This document shows, in pieces, positions 1 to 9,347 of a DNA stretch of 64,000 nt; positions within the stretch are counted from its first letter, which is position 1; the number at the start of each line of letters is the position of its first letter. The position numbers and the translations under genes are program-made. A model generated the notes under the pieces. It searched no databases, was not told the origin of the DNA, and worked only from the letters and a program-made list of their open reading frames with translations. Source of the stretch: G963676335 sp963676335 (GTDB lineage: Bacteria > Pseudomonadota > Alphaproteobacteria > Rickettsiales > Rickettsiaceae); the NCBI GenBank assembly GCA_963676335.1, contig OY781057.1, positions 620,001 through 684,000 on the forward strand. Reading direction: 5' to 3'.

Positions 1-1
1 T

Positions 2-85
2 GTTATTAATTTAGCAAGTGTATTTAGTTGGAAAGATGTAGAAAATACAGAAAATAATTGTATAGAAGATATTTTCTTACCATAA
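2..85 (+). CDS. C-terminal end of an upstream gene, possibly addB (partial)
   Basis: An open frame enters from the left edge and gives 27 residues before a TAA at 83-85. The next gene, addA, starts 4 bases later, so the two are probably co-transcribed. In alphaproteobacteria addB usually precedes addA. The tail (ending ...SVFSWKDVE and 13 more residues) loosely resembles the tyrosine/tryptophan-containing end of AddB proteins. This is a context-based guess; too little sequence is present to identify a domain. Confidence 0.35.
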   Translation, partial: VINLASVFSWKDVENTENNCIEDIFLP

Positions 86-89
86 GAAT

Positions 90-2717
90 GTGAATAATTT
101 ACCTCAGTTATCAGCGGCGGATCCTAAAACATCTGTATGGGTTTCTGCCTCTGCTGGTACTGGAAAAACAAAAGTATTAACAGATCGAGTACTAAGGCTT
201 TTATTAGACGGTGTGAGCCATGAGAAAATATTGTGTTTAACATTTACTAATACCGCAGCTGATGAAATGTTATGTCGTATAAATAAGAGCATTGAAAAAT
301 GGTTTACAAGTGATATAGATACTACTATTAAAGATTTAGAAAAGTTATTAGGGAGCCCTCCTAATGTTCAACATATTACTAGGGCTAGAGGATTATTTTC
401 TGTATTATTTAATAATTCGAATCAGATAAAAATACAAACAATACATTCATTCTGTCAAGCAATTTTGACTAAATTTCCTATCGAAGCTAATATATCTCCT
501 AATTTTAAAATTATGGATAATTTGGTTGCGCCGCAGATTGTTTGTAATATCGTTAAAGAGTTATTAACCAATTCTGATGCAATTATATCTGAAACTATTC
601 AATTCTTTATTTCAAATTTTCATGAATATACAATTAAGGATTTAGTTTATGAAATTATAGCATGTAAGTATAAATTTCAAAATTTATTATCTCAATATAC
701 ATCAATAGAAAATTATATATCTATCATTATACCAAAAATTAATATAAATGATATTATTTTAAATTTTTTGAAAACCTTAAAAAGGTATACATTTATTTTT
801 AATAAAGAACTTGAAAATTATGTATGTTTACCAATAGAAGAGCAAATTAATAAATTTGATATTTTAATTAAAATATTTCTTACTGAAAAAGGAGAGCCAA
901 GACAAAAAATATATACTAAAAAATTTTCAGAAGAACATCCAGAATTTGTATTGATTTTAGAGCAAATACAAAAAGAGTTAATAAAAATTGTAGAAGAGAT
1001 AAAAAATTTTAAAACAATTTTATTTACTATGCATCTTTTAGGATTAGCTATACATGTCATAGACAAGTATGAATTTTATAAAAATTTGCATAATTATCTT
1101 GATTTTAATGATTTAATTTACATAACTCAACATTTATTCTCTCAAAATGCAGCAAAAGAAGTGGGATTATATAAACTAGATGGTGGAATTGAGCACCTAT
1201 TAGTTGATGAAGCGCAAGATACAAGTTCAGAGCAATGGAAAATTATTAAAATATTAATTTCAAATTTATGCTCAAATAATAATGAAAGGAATAAAACTAT
1301 TTTTGTAGTTGGGGACGATAAGCAGTCAATTTATAGTTTCCAAGGAGCAAACTTACTAAGTTTTTATGAAGCCCAAAAAAATTTAGCAGATAATATGCAT
1401 AATGTTTCTCGGGCATATAAAATGATTGATTTAATATATTGCTATAGATCTACAAAAGCAATTTTAGATTTTGTTTATTCTCTTTTTGACCATATCCAAC
1501 AAAATATTTCGTGGGCATTCGAAAATAAAAATACTAAATTAATTAGTAATAGGCCAGAGGATCCAGGTAGAGTAGAAATATGGCCTATTTTTACTAATCC
1601 TAAGGAAAAAAAAATATTTTGGCCCATTGTGTCTGATCAAGAATTAGATATTGTTTCTGCTAGAAAAGCTATGGCTCAAAAGATAGCACAATATATTTCT
1701 GATTTATTGAAAAAGAACATTATTTTACCATCTACGCAAAAATGTATAACGTGTAATGATATAATGATACTAGTGCGTAAACGTGATGATTTTACTTTAG
1801 AGCTTATCAAGCAAATAAAATTCTATAAAATAAAAGTTGCTGGTTTAGATCGTATAAATCTAAAAGAAAATATAAGTGTATTGGATATAATGTCTATAGC
1901 AAAATTTATTATTACTCCATGGGATGATCTTAATTTAGCTGGATTGCTTAAATCTCCGTTTATAGGAATAAGCGAAGAGTATTTATATAAGTTATCTATA
2001 AATCGAACTTCATCTATATGGCAAAAACTACATGAATATGACGTTGAAATGTATGATAAATTAATAGGATTCAAATTACTTTATTCTAAAAGTAAGAATT
2101 TATTTGATTTTTTTTATACTCTTTTGGAAGTATCAGATTATCGTAAATGTTTATTAAATTTTAATGGAGAAGATAGCGAAGATATTATTGATGAATTTTT
2201 GCGGATAGTTCAATATTTTGTTGATACTATTGGAAATAGCTTACATGAGTTTATTACGTGGTTTGAACAAAATGATCTTGAAATTACTCGTAATTTAAAA
2301 AATATCACTGGTATTAAAATAATGACAATTCACAGCGCTAAAGGGTTAGAGTCAAATGTTGTAATATTGGCTGATAATACAAATATCCCTGCTTCTGTAG
2401 ATGAATTGTTATGGAAAGAAAATATGATTTTATGGCCTGGAAGATTGGTTAATGCAAGTAAACAATATAAAAAAATTAGAGAAGAATATAAATTACACCA
2501 ATTACAAGAATATTTTCGTTTGTTATATGTGGCATTAACAAGAGCAAGAGATTATTTGGTTATTTGTGCGTATACTAGTCAAACAAATATTATAGATGAA
2601 TATTGTTGGTATAGTATTATTAAAAATACAGCGAAATTTTTTTTTGTAGAAGAGGATTTTTTTTCTGAAAAAGAAAAAGCTTTAGTTTATCAACTAGGGG
2701 AATTTAAATGTTCATAA
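90..2717 (+). CDS. addA: AddA-type UvrD/RecB-family DNA helicase lacking the nuclease domain
   Basis: Superfamily 1 DNA helicase of the AddA/RecB type, which unwinds broken DNA ends for recombinational repair. Visible motifs in order are Walker A ASAGTGKT (residues 20-27), Walker B LLVDEAQDT (about 370), GDDKQSIYSFQGA (about 408), YRST, motif V TIHSAKGLES (about 746) and motif VI YVALTRARDYL (about 813). Alphaproteobacterial AddA normally continues for roughly 250-300 residues after motif VI into a PD-(D/E)XK nuclease domain. This 875-residue protein stops about 50 residues after motif VI, so the nuclease domain is absent. The start is GTG at 90; the ATG at 88 is followed directly by TGA. It overlaps the following DnaA-like gene by 10 bases, which suggests translational coupling. 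The helicase call is secure; the AddA name rests on length, motifs and context. Confidence 0.85.
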   Translation: MNNLPQLSAADPKTSVWVSASAGTGKTKVLTDRVLRLLLDGVSHEKILCLTFTNTAADEMLCRINKSIEKWFTSDIDTTIKDLEKLLGSPPNVQHITRARGLFSVLFNNSNQIKIQTIHSFCQAILTKFPIEANISPNFKIMDNLVAPQIVCNIVKELLTNSDAIISETIQFFISNFHEYTIKDLVYEIIACKYKFQNLLSQYTSIENYISIIIPKININDIILNFLKTLKRYTFIFNKELENYVCLPIEEQINKFDILIKIFLTEKGEPRQKIYTKKFSEEHPEFVLILEQIQKELIKIVEEIKNFKTILFTMHLLGLAIHVIDKYEFYKNLHNYLDFNDLIYITQHLFSQNAAKEVGLYKLDGGIEHLLVDEAQDTSSEQWKIIKILISNLCSNNNERNKTIFVVGDDKQSIYSFQGANLLSFYEAQKNLADNMHNVSRAYKMIDLIYCYRSTKAILDFVYSLFDHIQQNISWAFENKNTKLISNRPEDPGRVEIWPIFTNPKEKKIFWPIVSDQELDIVSARKAMAQKIAQYISDLLKKNIILPSTQKCITCNDIMILVRKRDDFTLELIKQIKFYKIKVAGLDRINLKENISVLDIMSIAKFIITPWDDLNLAGLLKSPFIGISEEYLYKLSINRTSSIWQKLHEYDVEMYDKLIGFKLLYSKSKNLFDFFYTLLEVSDYRKCLLNFNGEDSEDIIDEFLRIVQYFVDTIGNSLHEFITWFEQNDLEITRNLKNITGIKIMTIHSAKGLESNVVILADNTNIPASVDELLWKENMILWPGRLVNASKQYKKIREEYKLHQLQEYFRLLYVALTRARDYLVICAYTSQTNIIDEYCWYSIIKNTAKFFFVEEDFFSEKEKALVYQLGEFKCS

Positions 2718-3403
2718 ATCCAGAATTAGAACAACTTATATTTAATTTATCCTATGGAAATGAGTATCACGTAGAAAATTTTATTGTTGCAGAAAATAAT
2801 TTATATGCGTATAAATTAATTTCTTCTTGGCCTGATACATGGGGAGTAGAGCCGTACAAAAATACGATATTACTTATTGGACCTAAATATTCTGGAAAAA
2901 CTCATTTAGCTCATATATGGAAATATAAAGCTGATGCTATTTTTATTGATTCTATTTCTCAAATTAATAGTATTTATGATAAATATTCTGCTTTTATTAT
3001 AGAAAATATAGATTATAATTGGAAAGAATTAGATTTACTTTACGCATTTAATTGGTTGAGCGAAAATAATAAGTTTGCATTATTAACAATGAGTAGTAGT
3101 ACAATAGATATATATACAATAGCTGATTTGGTTTCTAGATTAAAGTCTTTAGTTATAGTAAAAATTAATTTACCTAGTCAAGAACAAATTCAAATTTTAT
3201 TAAATCGGTATTTTTATAAATATAATTTAATGGTGTCGAACCAAGTTGTTAATTATTTATCTTATGTTTTACCTAGAAATTTTAGTGTAATAGTAAGAGT
3301 ATTTGATATGATTAACAAAATTTCTATGAAAAAGAAACAAAAAATTACATTGCCGTTTGTAAAAAATATCATTAAAGATTTTTTTGAAAAACATAAAGTA
3401 TGA
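2708..3403 (+). CDS. hdaA: HdaA-like DnaA-family regulator of replication initiation
   Basis: A 231-residue protein with the layout of the short DnaA relatives (Hda/HdaA) that promote hydrolysis of DnaA-bound ATP after initiation. A Walker A-type sequence, GPKYSGKTHL, lies near residues 58-67. A degenerate Walker B region (AFIIENIDYNWKE) follows near residue 97, then the AAA+ lid region rich in I, L and N. There is no C-terminal DNA-binding helix-turn-helix as in full DnaA, which fits Hda. The gene starts inside the end of addA and ends 4 bases before the next ATG, so it belongs to the addA-pssA run. Sequence divergence is high, so the name is likely but not certain. Confidence 0.72.
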   Translation: MFINPELEQLIFNLSYGNEYHVENFIVAENNLYAYKLISSWPDTWGVEPYKNTILLIGPKYSGKTHLAHIWKYKADAIFIDSISQINSIYDKYSAFIIENIDYNWKELDLLYAFNWLSENNKFALLTMSSSTIDIYTIADLVSRLKSLVIVKINLPSQEQIQILLNRYFYKYNLMVSNQVVNYLSYVLPRNFSVIVRVFDMINKISMKKKQKITLPFVKNIIKDFFEKHKV

Positions 3404-3407
3404 TAAT

Positions 3408-4184
3408 ATGTTAAAATTTAAAAATAAGCTTATTAAGCCTTTGCCCATTATTAAATTATTTCCCAATTTTTTAACTCTATTATCATTAATAATAGGATTA
3501 AGTGCTATTAGATTTAGTATGAATGAAAAATGGGAAAAAGCTATTTGGTGTGTTGTGATAGCTTCATTATTAGATGGATTTGATGGAAGGATTGCAAGAT
3601 TATTAAATGCTTCTAGCCCTTTAGGAGCGGAGCTAGATTCTTTATGCGATATGGTGAATTTTGGTGTGGTACCAGGATTATTATTGTATTTTTGGGCATT
3701 GCGTTATTTTTACTGGCCTTCTTTTGCATGGGCAGTAATATTATTTTATGTTGCATGTATGGCAATTCGTTTGGCAAGATTTAATATAAGTATAAAAAAT
3801 TTTCGAAATGATAAGATGATGAAGTATTTTTTTACTGGGGTTCCTGCTCCTTTGGGAGCACTGTTAGTTATGACTCCAATTATTATTGATTTTGATCTAA
3901 ATAAAATTTTGCATATTTCAATGAAAGATTGTATATTGGAAATAATTGTGTATATAATTATTGTTGCTATACTAGTAGCTAGTAGGTTACCAACGTTTTC
4001 TATAAAAAATATTAAAGTATCTTCTGAATATGTGTGGATTTTTTTGTTATTTATTACTTTAATTTCAGTAATGTTGATTATATATCCTTGGTATATTTTA
4101 CCAATTCTTGTTGTACAATATGTTATTAGTATACCAGTGAGCGTTATTTATGCGTATAGAATGAATAAAAATAAGTCACAGTGA
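3408..4184 (+). CDS. pssA: CDP-diacylglycerol--serine O-phosphatidyltransferase
   Basis: Membrane enzyme that joins serine to CDP-diacylglycerol to form phosphatidylserine, the precursor of phosphatidylethanolamine. The CDP-alcohol phosphotransferase signature is complete near residues 53-80: DGFDGRIARLL, then a G, then ELDSLCD, which supplies the metal-binding aspartates. Several hydrophobic segments follow, as expected for a polytopic membrane protein of this size (about 258 residues). The ATG at 3408 is preferred over an upstream TTG at 3384, because the TTG start would overlap the previous gene and adds only polar residues. The stop codon overlaps the next start (TGATG), so it is probably translated together with emrA. 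Confidence 0.9.
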   Translation: MLKFKNKLIKPLPIIKLFPNFLTLLSLIIGLSAIRFSMNEKWEKAIWCVVIASLLDGFDGRIARLLNASSPLGAELDSLCDMVNFGVVPGLLLYFWALRYFYWPSFAWAVILFYVACMAIRLARFNISIKNFRNDKMMKYFFTGVPAPLGALLVMTPIIIDFDLNKILHISMKDCILEIIVYIIIVAILVASRLPTFSIKNIKVSSEYVWIFLLFITLISVMLIIYPWYILPILVVQYVISIPVSVIYAYRMNKNKSQ

Positions 4185-5197
4185 TGCGGAATAAAATAAA
4201 CAAATATTTACTCTTGATAGTTATTCCAATAATTGTATTTTGTGGATATGTATATACTTTAATGTTTGCTGAAAGTACGGACAATGCATATATTGATGGT
4301 GATATATCTTTGATTAGTCCTCAAGCCAGTGGGGTCATAGAAAAAATTTACTGCATGGATAATGAAAAAGTAAATAAGGGGCAGTTATTAGCACAAATTA
4401 AAGAAGAAGATTATAAAATAAAAGAAATGCAAGCAAAATCTGCTATTGCTATTGTGAACTTTGAGCTTGAGTTAAAAAAACAAAATATTAATTTACAAAA
4501 AATAGAGATAAAGAAAATAGAAAGTGCTCTAAAATCAGCAGGAGTAGATTCTGTTGCTGCTGAAAATAATTTCAAACGTATAATTGAATTAAAAAAAGAT
4601 AATTTTAGTAGTAATAAATCATTAGATGCTACTAAATCAGATTTGGAAAAGGCGAAGTTTAATTTAGAAAAAACTATTTTAGATTTACAATCAGCTAAAA
4701 CAAAACTTTTATCCCTAGAATTAGAAAAAGAAATTACTTTAGCTAATTTAGCAAAAACACAATATGTTTATGATGAGATGGCTTTAAAGTTGAAAAACAC
4801 TAAAATTATTTCTCCAGTAGATGGGATAATAGCAAATAATAACTTGAAATTAGGTAATTTTGTAAAAGAGGGAATGCCTGTATTAACTATAGTTAATACA
4901 AAAAATATATATTTAAAAGCAAATTTTAAAGAAAATCAAACTGCTAAAATTATTCCTGGTATGAAAGCTGAAATTTTTATTGATAGTTTTCCAAAAATAA
5001 AAATATTGGGACAAGTGCGTTCTGTGTATCCAGCTACAAGTGCAAAATTTAGCTTAATTCCTTCAGACAATGCTACAGGAAATTTTACTAAAGTGGTGCA
5101 ACGTATTCCAGTGTTAATTGATTTTATTGTTCCCAAAGAATTAGAAGATAAAGTATCCGTAGGAATGTCTACTTATGTAAAAGTATATTTAAAATAA
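4184..5197 (+). CDS. emrA: EmrA-type membrane fusion protein of a multidrug efflux system
   Basis: Periplasmic adaptor (HlyD/EmrA family) that links an inner membrane pump to an outer membrane TolC channel. It has one N-terminal membrane anchor (residues about 8-28), then the typical TDNAYIDGDISLISPQASG region, a lipoyl half-motif, a long coiled-coil hairpin (about 85-205), the second half PVDGIIANNNLKLGNFVKEG, and the EmrA-typical stretch SLIPSDNATGNFTKVVQRIP. The ATG at 4184 overlaps the pssA stop; a GTG one codon upstream is an alternative. The inner membrane partner EmrB is not next to it. A tolC gene lies 20 kb away at 25128-26489 and is a likely outer membrane partner (inference). Confidence 0.9.
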   Translation: MRNKINKYLLLIVIPIIVFCGYVYTLMFAESTDNAYIDGDISLISPQASGVIEKIYCMDNEKVNKGQLLAQIKEEDYKIKEMQAKSAIAIVNFELELKKQNINLQKIEIKKIESALKSAGVDSVAAENNFKRIIELKKDNFSSNKSLDATKSDLEKAKFNLEKTILDLQSAKTKLLSLELEKEITLANLAKTQYVYDEMALKLKNTKIISPVDGIIANNNLKLGNFVKEGMPVLTIVNTKNIYLKANFKENQTAKIIPGMKAEIFIDSFPKIKILGQVRSVYPATSAKFSLIPSDNATGNFTKVVQRIPVLIDFIVPKELEDKVSVGMSTYVKVYLK

Positions 5198-5249
5198 ATT
5201 AAAAAATGATATCTGTAAGCTAATTTTTTAATAAAAGTAGAAAATAATT

Positions 5250-8200
5250 ATGTTAAAAGCTATTTCTAAAAAAAATATTCGTAAAAATTTTGGAAAGATT
5301 ACCACTATTACTCAAATACCTAATTTAATAGAAATTCAAAAACAATCATACGATTGTAATTTTTTGCAACGACATTTGCCTCCTGATTCAAGAGTTAATA
5401 AAGGATTACAAGCTGCTTTGAAAGCTATATTTCCTATATCTAACAATTCACATACTGCAGAAATAGAATTTATTAAATATGAAATTGATCCTTTAAAATA
5501 TGAAGCTTTAGAATGCAAACATAAAGGTTTAAGTTATTCGGCTCCATTAAAATTGACATTACGATTAATTATTTGGGAAATTGATGGATATACTAAAACA
5601 AAAGAAATAAAAGGGATAAAAGAACAAGATGTTTACATAGGGGATATTCCTTTAATGACTGAGCATGGTACCTTTATTATTAATGGTATAGAGAGAGTAA
5701 TTGTCTCTCAAATGCATAGATCTCCCGGAATATTTTTTGATCATGATAAAGGAAAAACTCATTCTACTAATAAATTATTATATTTAGCTCGAATTATTCC
5801 ATATAGGGGTTCATGGTTAGATTTTGAATTTGATAGTAAAGATTTAATGTATTTTCGCATAGATAAGAAACGTAAATTACATGTAACGACACTTCTTCGC
5901 GCACTTGGAATGAATACTGAAGAAATAATGAGCTATTATTATACTTCTGTACTTTATACAAAAGTAGATTCTCAATGGATTGTAAAATTTATTCCTGAAT
6001 TGATTATTTCTCATAATTTAACGCAAGATTTAATAAATGCGGACACTGGAGAAGTTTTATTAAAAGCTGGAGAAAAAATTAATTTAAGAATAGCAAAAAA
6101 ATTGATTAAAGATGGTTTAGTTAATGTTTTTGTAGAGAATAGTATATTATTGGGAAAATTTTTAGCGGAAGATCTTTATAATTCCAAAGGAGAGAAAATT
6201 TCTGGTATTGGAGTTGAAATTACGACAGAGGTATTGAAATTATTAATTCAACATAATATCTCTAATGTTAAGGTATTATTAATTCATCAAAACAATGGAC
6301 CGTATATTCGAAATACATTATTTGTCGATAAAAATTTTGATCAAAATAGTGCATTATCTGATATTTTAAGGATCCTTCGTCCAGGAGAGCCAATTTCTAT
6401 TGAAGCTAGTAAGGCTATATTACAAAATGCTTTTTTTGATACTGATCGTTATGATTTATCAGAAGTTGGAAGAATAAAACTTAATGCAAAATTAGATATT
6501 AATGTTCCAGAAACACACACTGTATTAACCGTTGAAGATATTAAAAAGGCAATCAAATTATTAGTAGAAATACGTGATGGTAAAAAGGCAGTAGATGATA
6601 TTGATCATTTAAGCAATAGGCGTATTCGATCTGCTGGAGAGCTGGTTGAAAACCAATTCAGAGTTGGATTGGTTCGGATACAAAAAGCAATTCTTGAACG
6701 AATGAATTCTACAGATGCTGACAATTTAATGCCATATGATTTAATTAATTCGAAATTATTGGTGTCAGTACTTAAAGAATTTTTTGGAACTTCTCAATTA
6801 TCTCAATTTATGGATCAAACTAATCCTTTATCTGAAGTTACGCATAAAAGACGTATTTCTGCTTTAGGTCCTGGAGGAGTTAATAGAGAGCGTGCGGGGG
6901 TAGAGGTACGGGATGTTCATCCTAGTCATTATGGAAAAATTTGCCCTATCGAAACTCCAGAAGGTCAAAATATTGGGTTGATTAATTCTTTAACTACGTA
7001 TGCTAAAATTAATAAGTATGGTTTTATTGAAACTCCTTACCGCAAAGTAATTAACGGATGTGTTACAGATGAATTTATTTATTTATCTGCGGTAGAGGAA
7101 GGGAAGTATAAAATTGGTCAATCTACTCTTCCACTTGGCGAAGATGGAAAAATTTTAGAAGATATGGTAAATTGTAGATTTGATTGTGATTTTATTTATG
7201 TACCTCCTGAAGAGGTAGATTTTATTGATATTAATCCTGTGCAGGTGGTATCAATTGCAGCTTCTTTGATTCCATTTTTAGAAAATGATGATACTAGTAG
7301 AGCACTGATGGGATCTAATATGCAAAGGCAAGCGGTGCCATTGATTAGAAATGAAGCTCCATATGTTGGTACTGGGATTGAAGAAATTATTGCTAGAGAT
7401 TCTGGTTTAAATATTATAGCAAAAAATGATGGTAAGGTAGATCATGTAGATGGATCTAGTATTGTTATACATTCTAGTAATGACAAAGATAAACATCCTT
7501 TGGTTGAAATATATAAATTAATAAAATTTCAGCGTTCTAATCATAATACTTGTATTAATCAGAGGCCATTTGTTAATGTAGGTGACAAAATAAAGAAAGG
7601 AGATATTATAGCTCAAGGGCATAGTATGGATAAAGGTGAAATAGCGTTAGGAAAAAATGTTTTAGTAGCTTTCTTAGCTTGGAGGGGATATTCTTTTGAA
7701 GATGCTATTGTTATTTCAGAAAGTGTGGTACAAAAAGATTTATTTTCTTCGATACATATTGAGGAATTTGAAACGGTAGCAAGAGATACTAAATTGGGAT
7801 CTGAAGAAATTACTAGAGATATACCAAATGTATATGAAGAAACGTTATCAGATTTAGACGAATCTGGTATTATAAATATTGGAACAAATGTTAAGTCCGG
7901 AGATATTTTAGTAGGAAAAGTTACTCCTAAAAATGAAGTTCCTGTCACTCCAGAAGAAAAATTACTACGCGCAATTTTTGGGAATAAAGCATCTGATGTT
8001 TCAGATTCTTCTTTATATGTTCCTCCTGGTGTAAGTGGTACTGTGGTTGAAGTAAGAGTATTTTCTCGTAGAGGGGTGACAAAAGATCAAAGAACTCTTG
8101 TTATTGAGCAACAAGTAATTGATAATTTAATAAAGGATAGAGAGAACGAATTAAAAATAATTAATGAATTTGTTTTTAACTATTTAAAAAAAATATTATT

Positions 8201-9320
8201 AGGTCATACTATTATTACTCGTGGTTCTAAGAAAGAAGTTATTGATAATAATTTGTTAAATACTGTACCTAGAGAACAGTTATGGGAATTTATCGTAGAG
8301 GATGAAAGTGTAAATTTAGAAATTCAAGATTTAAGAGTTTATTATGATAAAACTCTAGGAGAAATAAGTAAACGTTTTGCTAATAAAATTGAAAAAATAC
8401 AAATAGGCGATGATTTACCTCAGGGGGCATTAAAAATTGTAAAAATATTTGTTGCTACTAAACATAAATTGCAGCCTGGTGATAAAATGGCTGGACGACA
8501 TGGTAACAAAGGAGTAGTCGCTAAAATTGTACCTCAGGAAGATATGCCATTTTTAGAAGATGGCACAGTAATAGACGTTATATTAAACCCACTAAGTTTG
8601 CCAGCTAGAATGAATATAGGGCAGGTATTAGAAACACATTTAGGTTGGGCTAGCGTAGGATTAGGAAAAAAAATTTCTAAACTGATAGATAGCTTAGATA
8701 GGGATATTAATGTTTTTGATATTAGAAATTTTGTTAAGAAGATTTATAAAGATTCTAAAGTAGGAAAGCAATTAGATGAATTATCAGATGATGATTTTTT
8801 AATTTTATGCAAAGGCATGTGTTCAGGTGTGTATTTTTCTAGTCCAGTATTTGATGGAGCAAAAATTTCGGATATTAAGGAAATGCTTGAATTAGCTGGA
8901 TTAGATAAAAGTGGACAAGTTAATTTAATTGATGGTCGTACTGGAGAATTTTTTGACCGCCCTATAACTGTAGGATATAAATATTTATTAAAGTTACATC
9001 ATTTGGTTGATGATAAAGTACATGCACGTTCTATTGGTCCATATAGTCTTGTTACTCAACAACCTTTAGGTGGAAAATCTCATTTTGGGGGTCAAAGGTT
9101 TGGAGAAATGGAATGTTGGGCTTTAGAAGCTTATGGAGCTGCTTATACTTTATTAGAGATGTTAACTGTTAAATCTGATGACGTGATGGGAAGAATTAAA
9201 ATATATGAATCTATAGTTTCTGGAGATAGTAGTTTTGAACATGGAATTCCTGAATCATTTAATGTAATGATTAAGGAACTAAAATCATTGTGCTTAAATG
9301 TTAGTTTGCAACGGTATTAA
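5250..9320 (+). CDS. rpoB: DNA-directed RNA polymerase beta subunit
   Basis: The beta subunit forms half of the RNA polymerase active site. At 1356 residues it is of normal length. The rifampicin region near residues 513-560 reads SQLSQFMDQTNPLSE, then THKRRISALGPGG, with the usual drug-contact Asp, His and Ser all in the sensitive form. The C-terminal part has the invariant MAGRHGNKG (about residue 1080) and a normal end. It starts at ATG 5250 with only a weak ribosome binding site. rpoC follows 27 bases later. Most bacteria have rplJ-rplL just upstream; here the upstream neighbour is emrA, so the polymerase genes are separated from the ribosomal protein genes. Confidence 0.98.
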   Translation: MLKAISKKNIRKNFGKITTITQIPNLIEIQKQSYDCNFLQRHLPPDSRVNKGLQAALKAIFPISNNSHTAEIEFIKYEIDPLKYEALECKHKGLSYSAPLKLTLRLIIWEIDGYTKTKEIKGIKEQDVYIGDIPLMTEHGTFIINGIERVIVSQMHRSPGIFFDHDKGKTHSTNKLLYLARIIPYRGSWLDFEFDSKDLMYFRIDKKRKLHVTTLLRALGMNTEEIMSYYYTSVLYTKVDSQWIVKFIPELIISHNLTQDLINADTGEVLLKAGEKINLRIAKKLIKDGLVNVFVENSILLGKFLAEDLYNSKGEKISGIGVEITTEVLKLLIQHNISNVKVLLIHQNNGPYIRNTLFVDKNFDQNSALSDILRILRPGEPISIEASKAILQNAFFDTDRYDLSEVGRIKLNAKLDINVPETHTVLTVEDIKKAIKLLVEIRDGKKAVDDIDHLSNRRIRSAGELVENQFRVGLVRIQKAILERMNSTDADNLMPYDLINSKLLVSVLKEFFGTSQLSQFMDQTNPLSEVTHKRRISALGPGGVNRERAGVEVRDVHPSHYGKICPIETPEGQNIGLINSLTTYAKINKYGFIETPYRKVINGCVTDEFIYLSAVEEGKYKIGQSTLPLGEDGKILEDMVNCRFDCDFIYVPPEEVDFIDINPVQVVSIAASLIPFLENDDTSRALMGSNMQRQAVPLIRNEAPYVGTGIEEIIARDSGLNIIAKNDGKVDHVDGSSIVIHSSNDKDKHPLVEIYKLIKFQRSNHNTCINQRPFVNVGDKIKKGDIIAQGHSMDKGEIALGKNVLVAFLAWRGYSFEDAIVISESVVQKDLFSSIHIEEFETVARDTKLGSEEITRDIPNVYEETLSDLDESGIINIGTNVKSGDILVGKVTPKNEVPVTPEEKLLRAIFGNKASDVSDSSLYVPPGVSGTVVEVRVFSRRGVTKDQRTLVIEQQVIDNLIKDRENELKIINEFVFNYLKKILLGHTIITRGSKKEVIDNNLLNTVPREQLWEFIVEDESVNLEIQDLRVYYDKTLGEISKRFANKIEKIQIGDDLPQGALKIVKIFVATKHKLQPGDKMAGRHGNKGVVAKIVPQEDMPFLEDGTVIDVILNPLSLPARMNIGQVLETHLGWASVGLGKKISKLIDSLDRDINVFDIRNFVKKIYKDSKVGKQLDELSDDDFLILCKGMCSGVYFSSPVFDGAKISDIKEMLELAGLDKSGQVNLIDGRTGEFFDRPITVGYKYLLKLHHLVDDKVHARSIGPYSLVTQQPLGGKSHFGGQRFGEMECWALEAYGAAYTLLEMLTVKSDDVMGRIKIYESIVSGDSSFEHGIPESFNVMIKELKSLCLNVSLQRY

Positions 9321-9347
9321 TCAATAATATAAATTATTTTAAAATAT

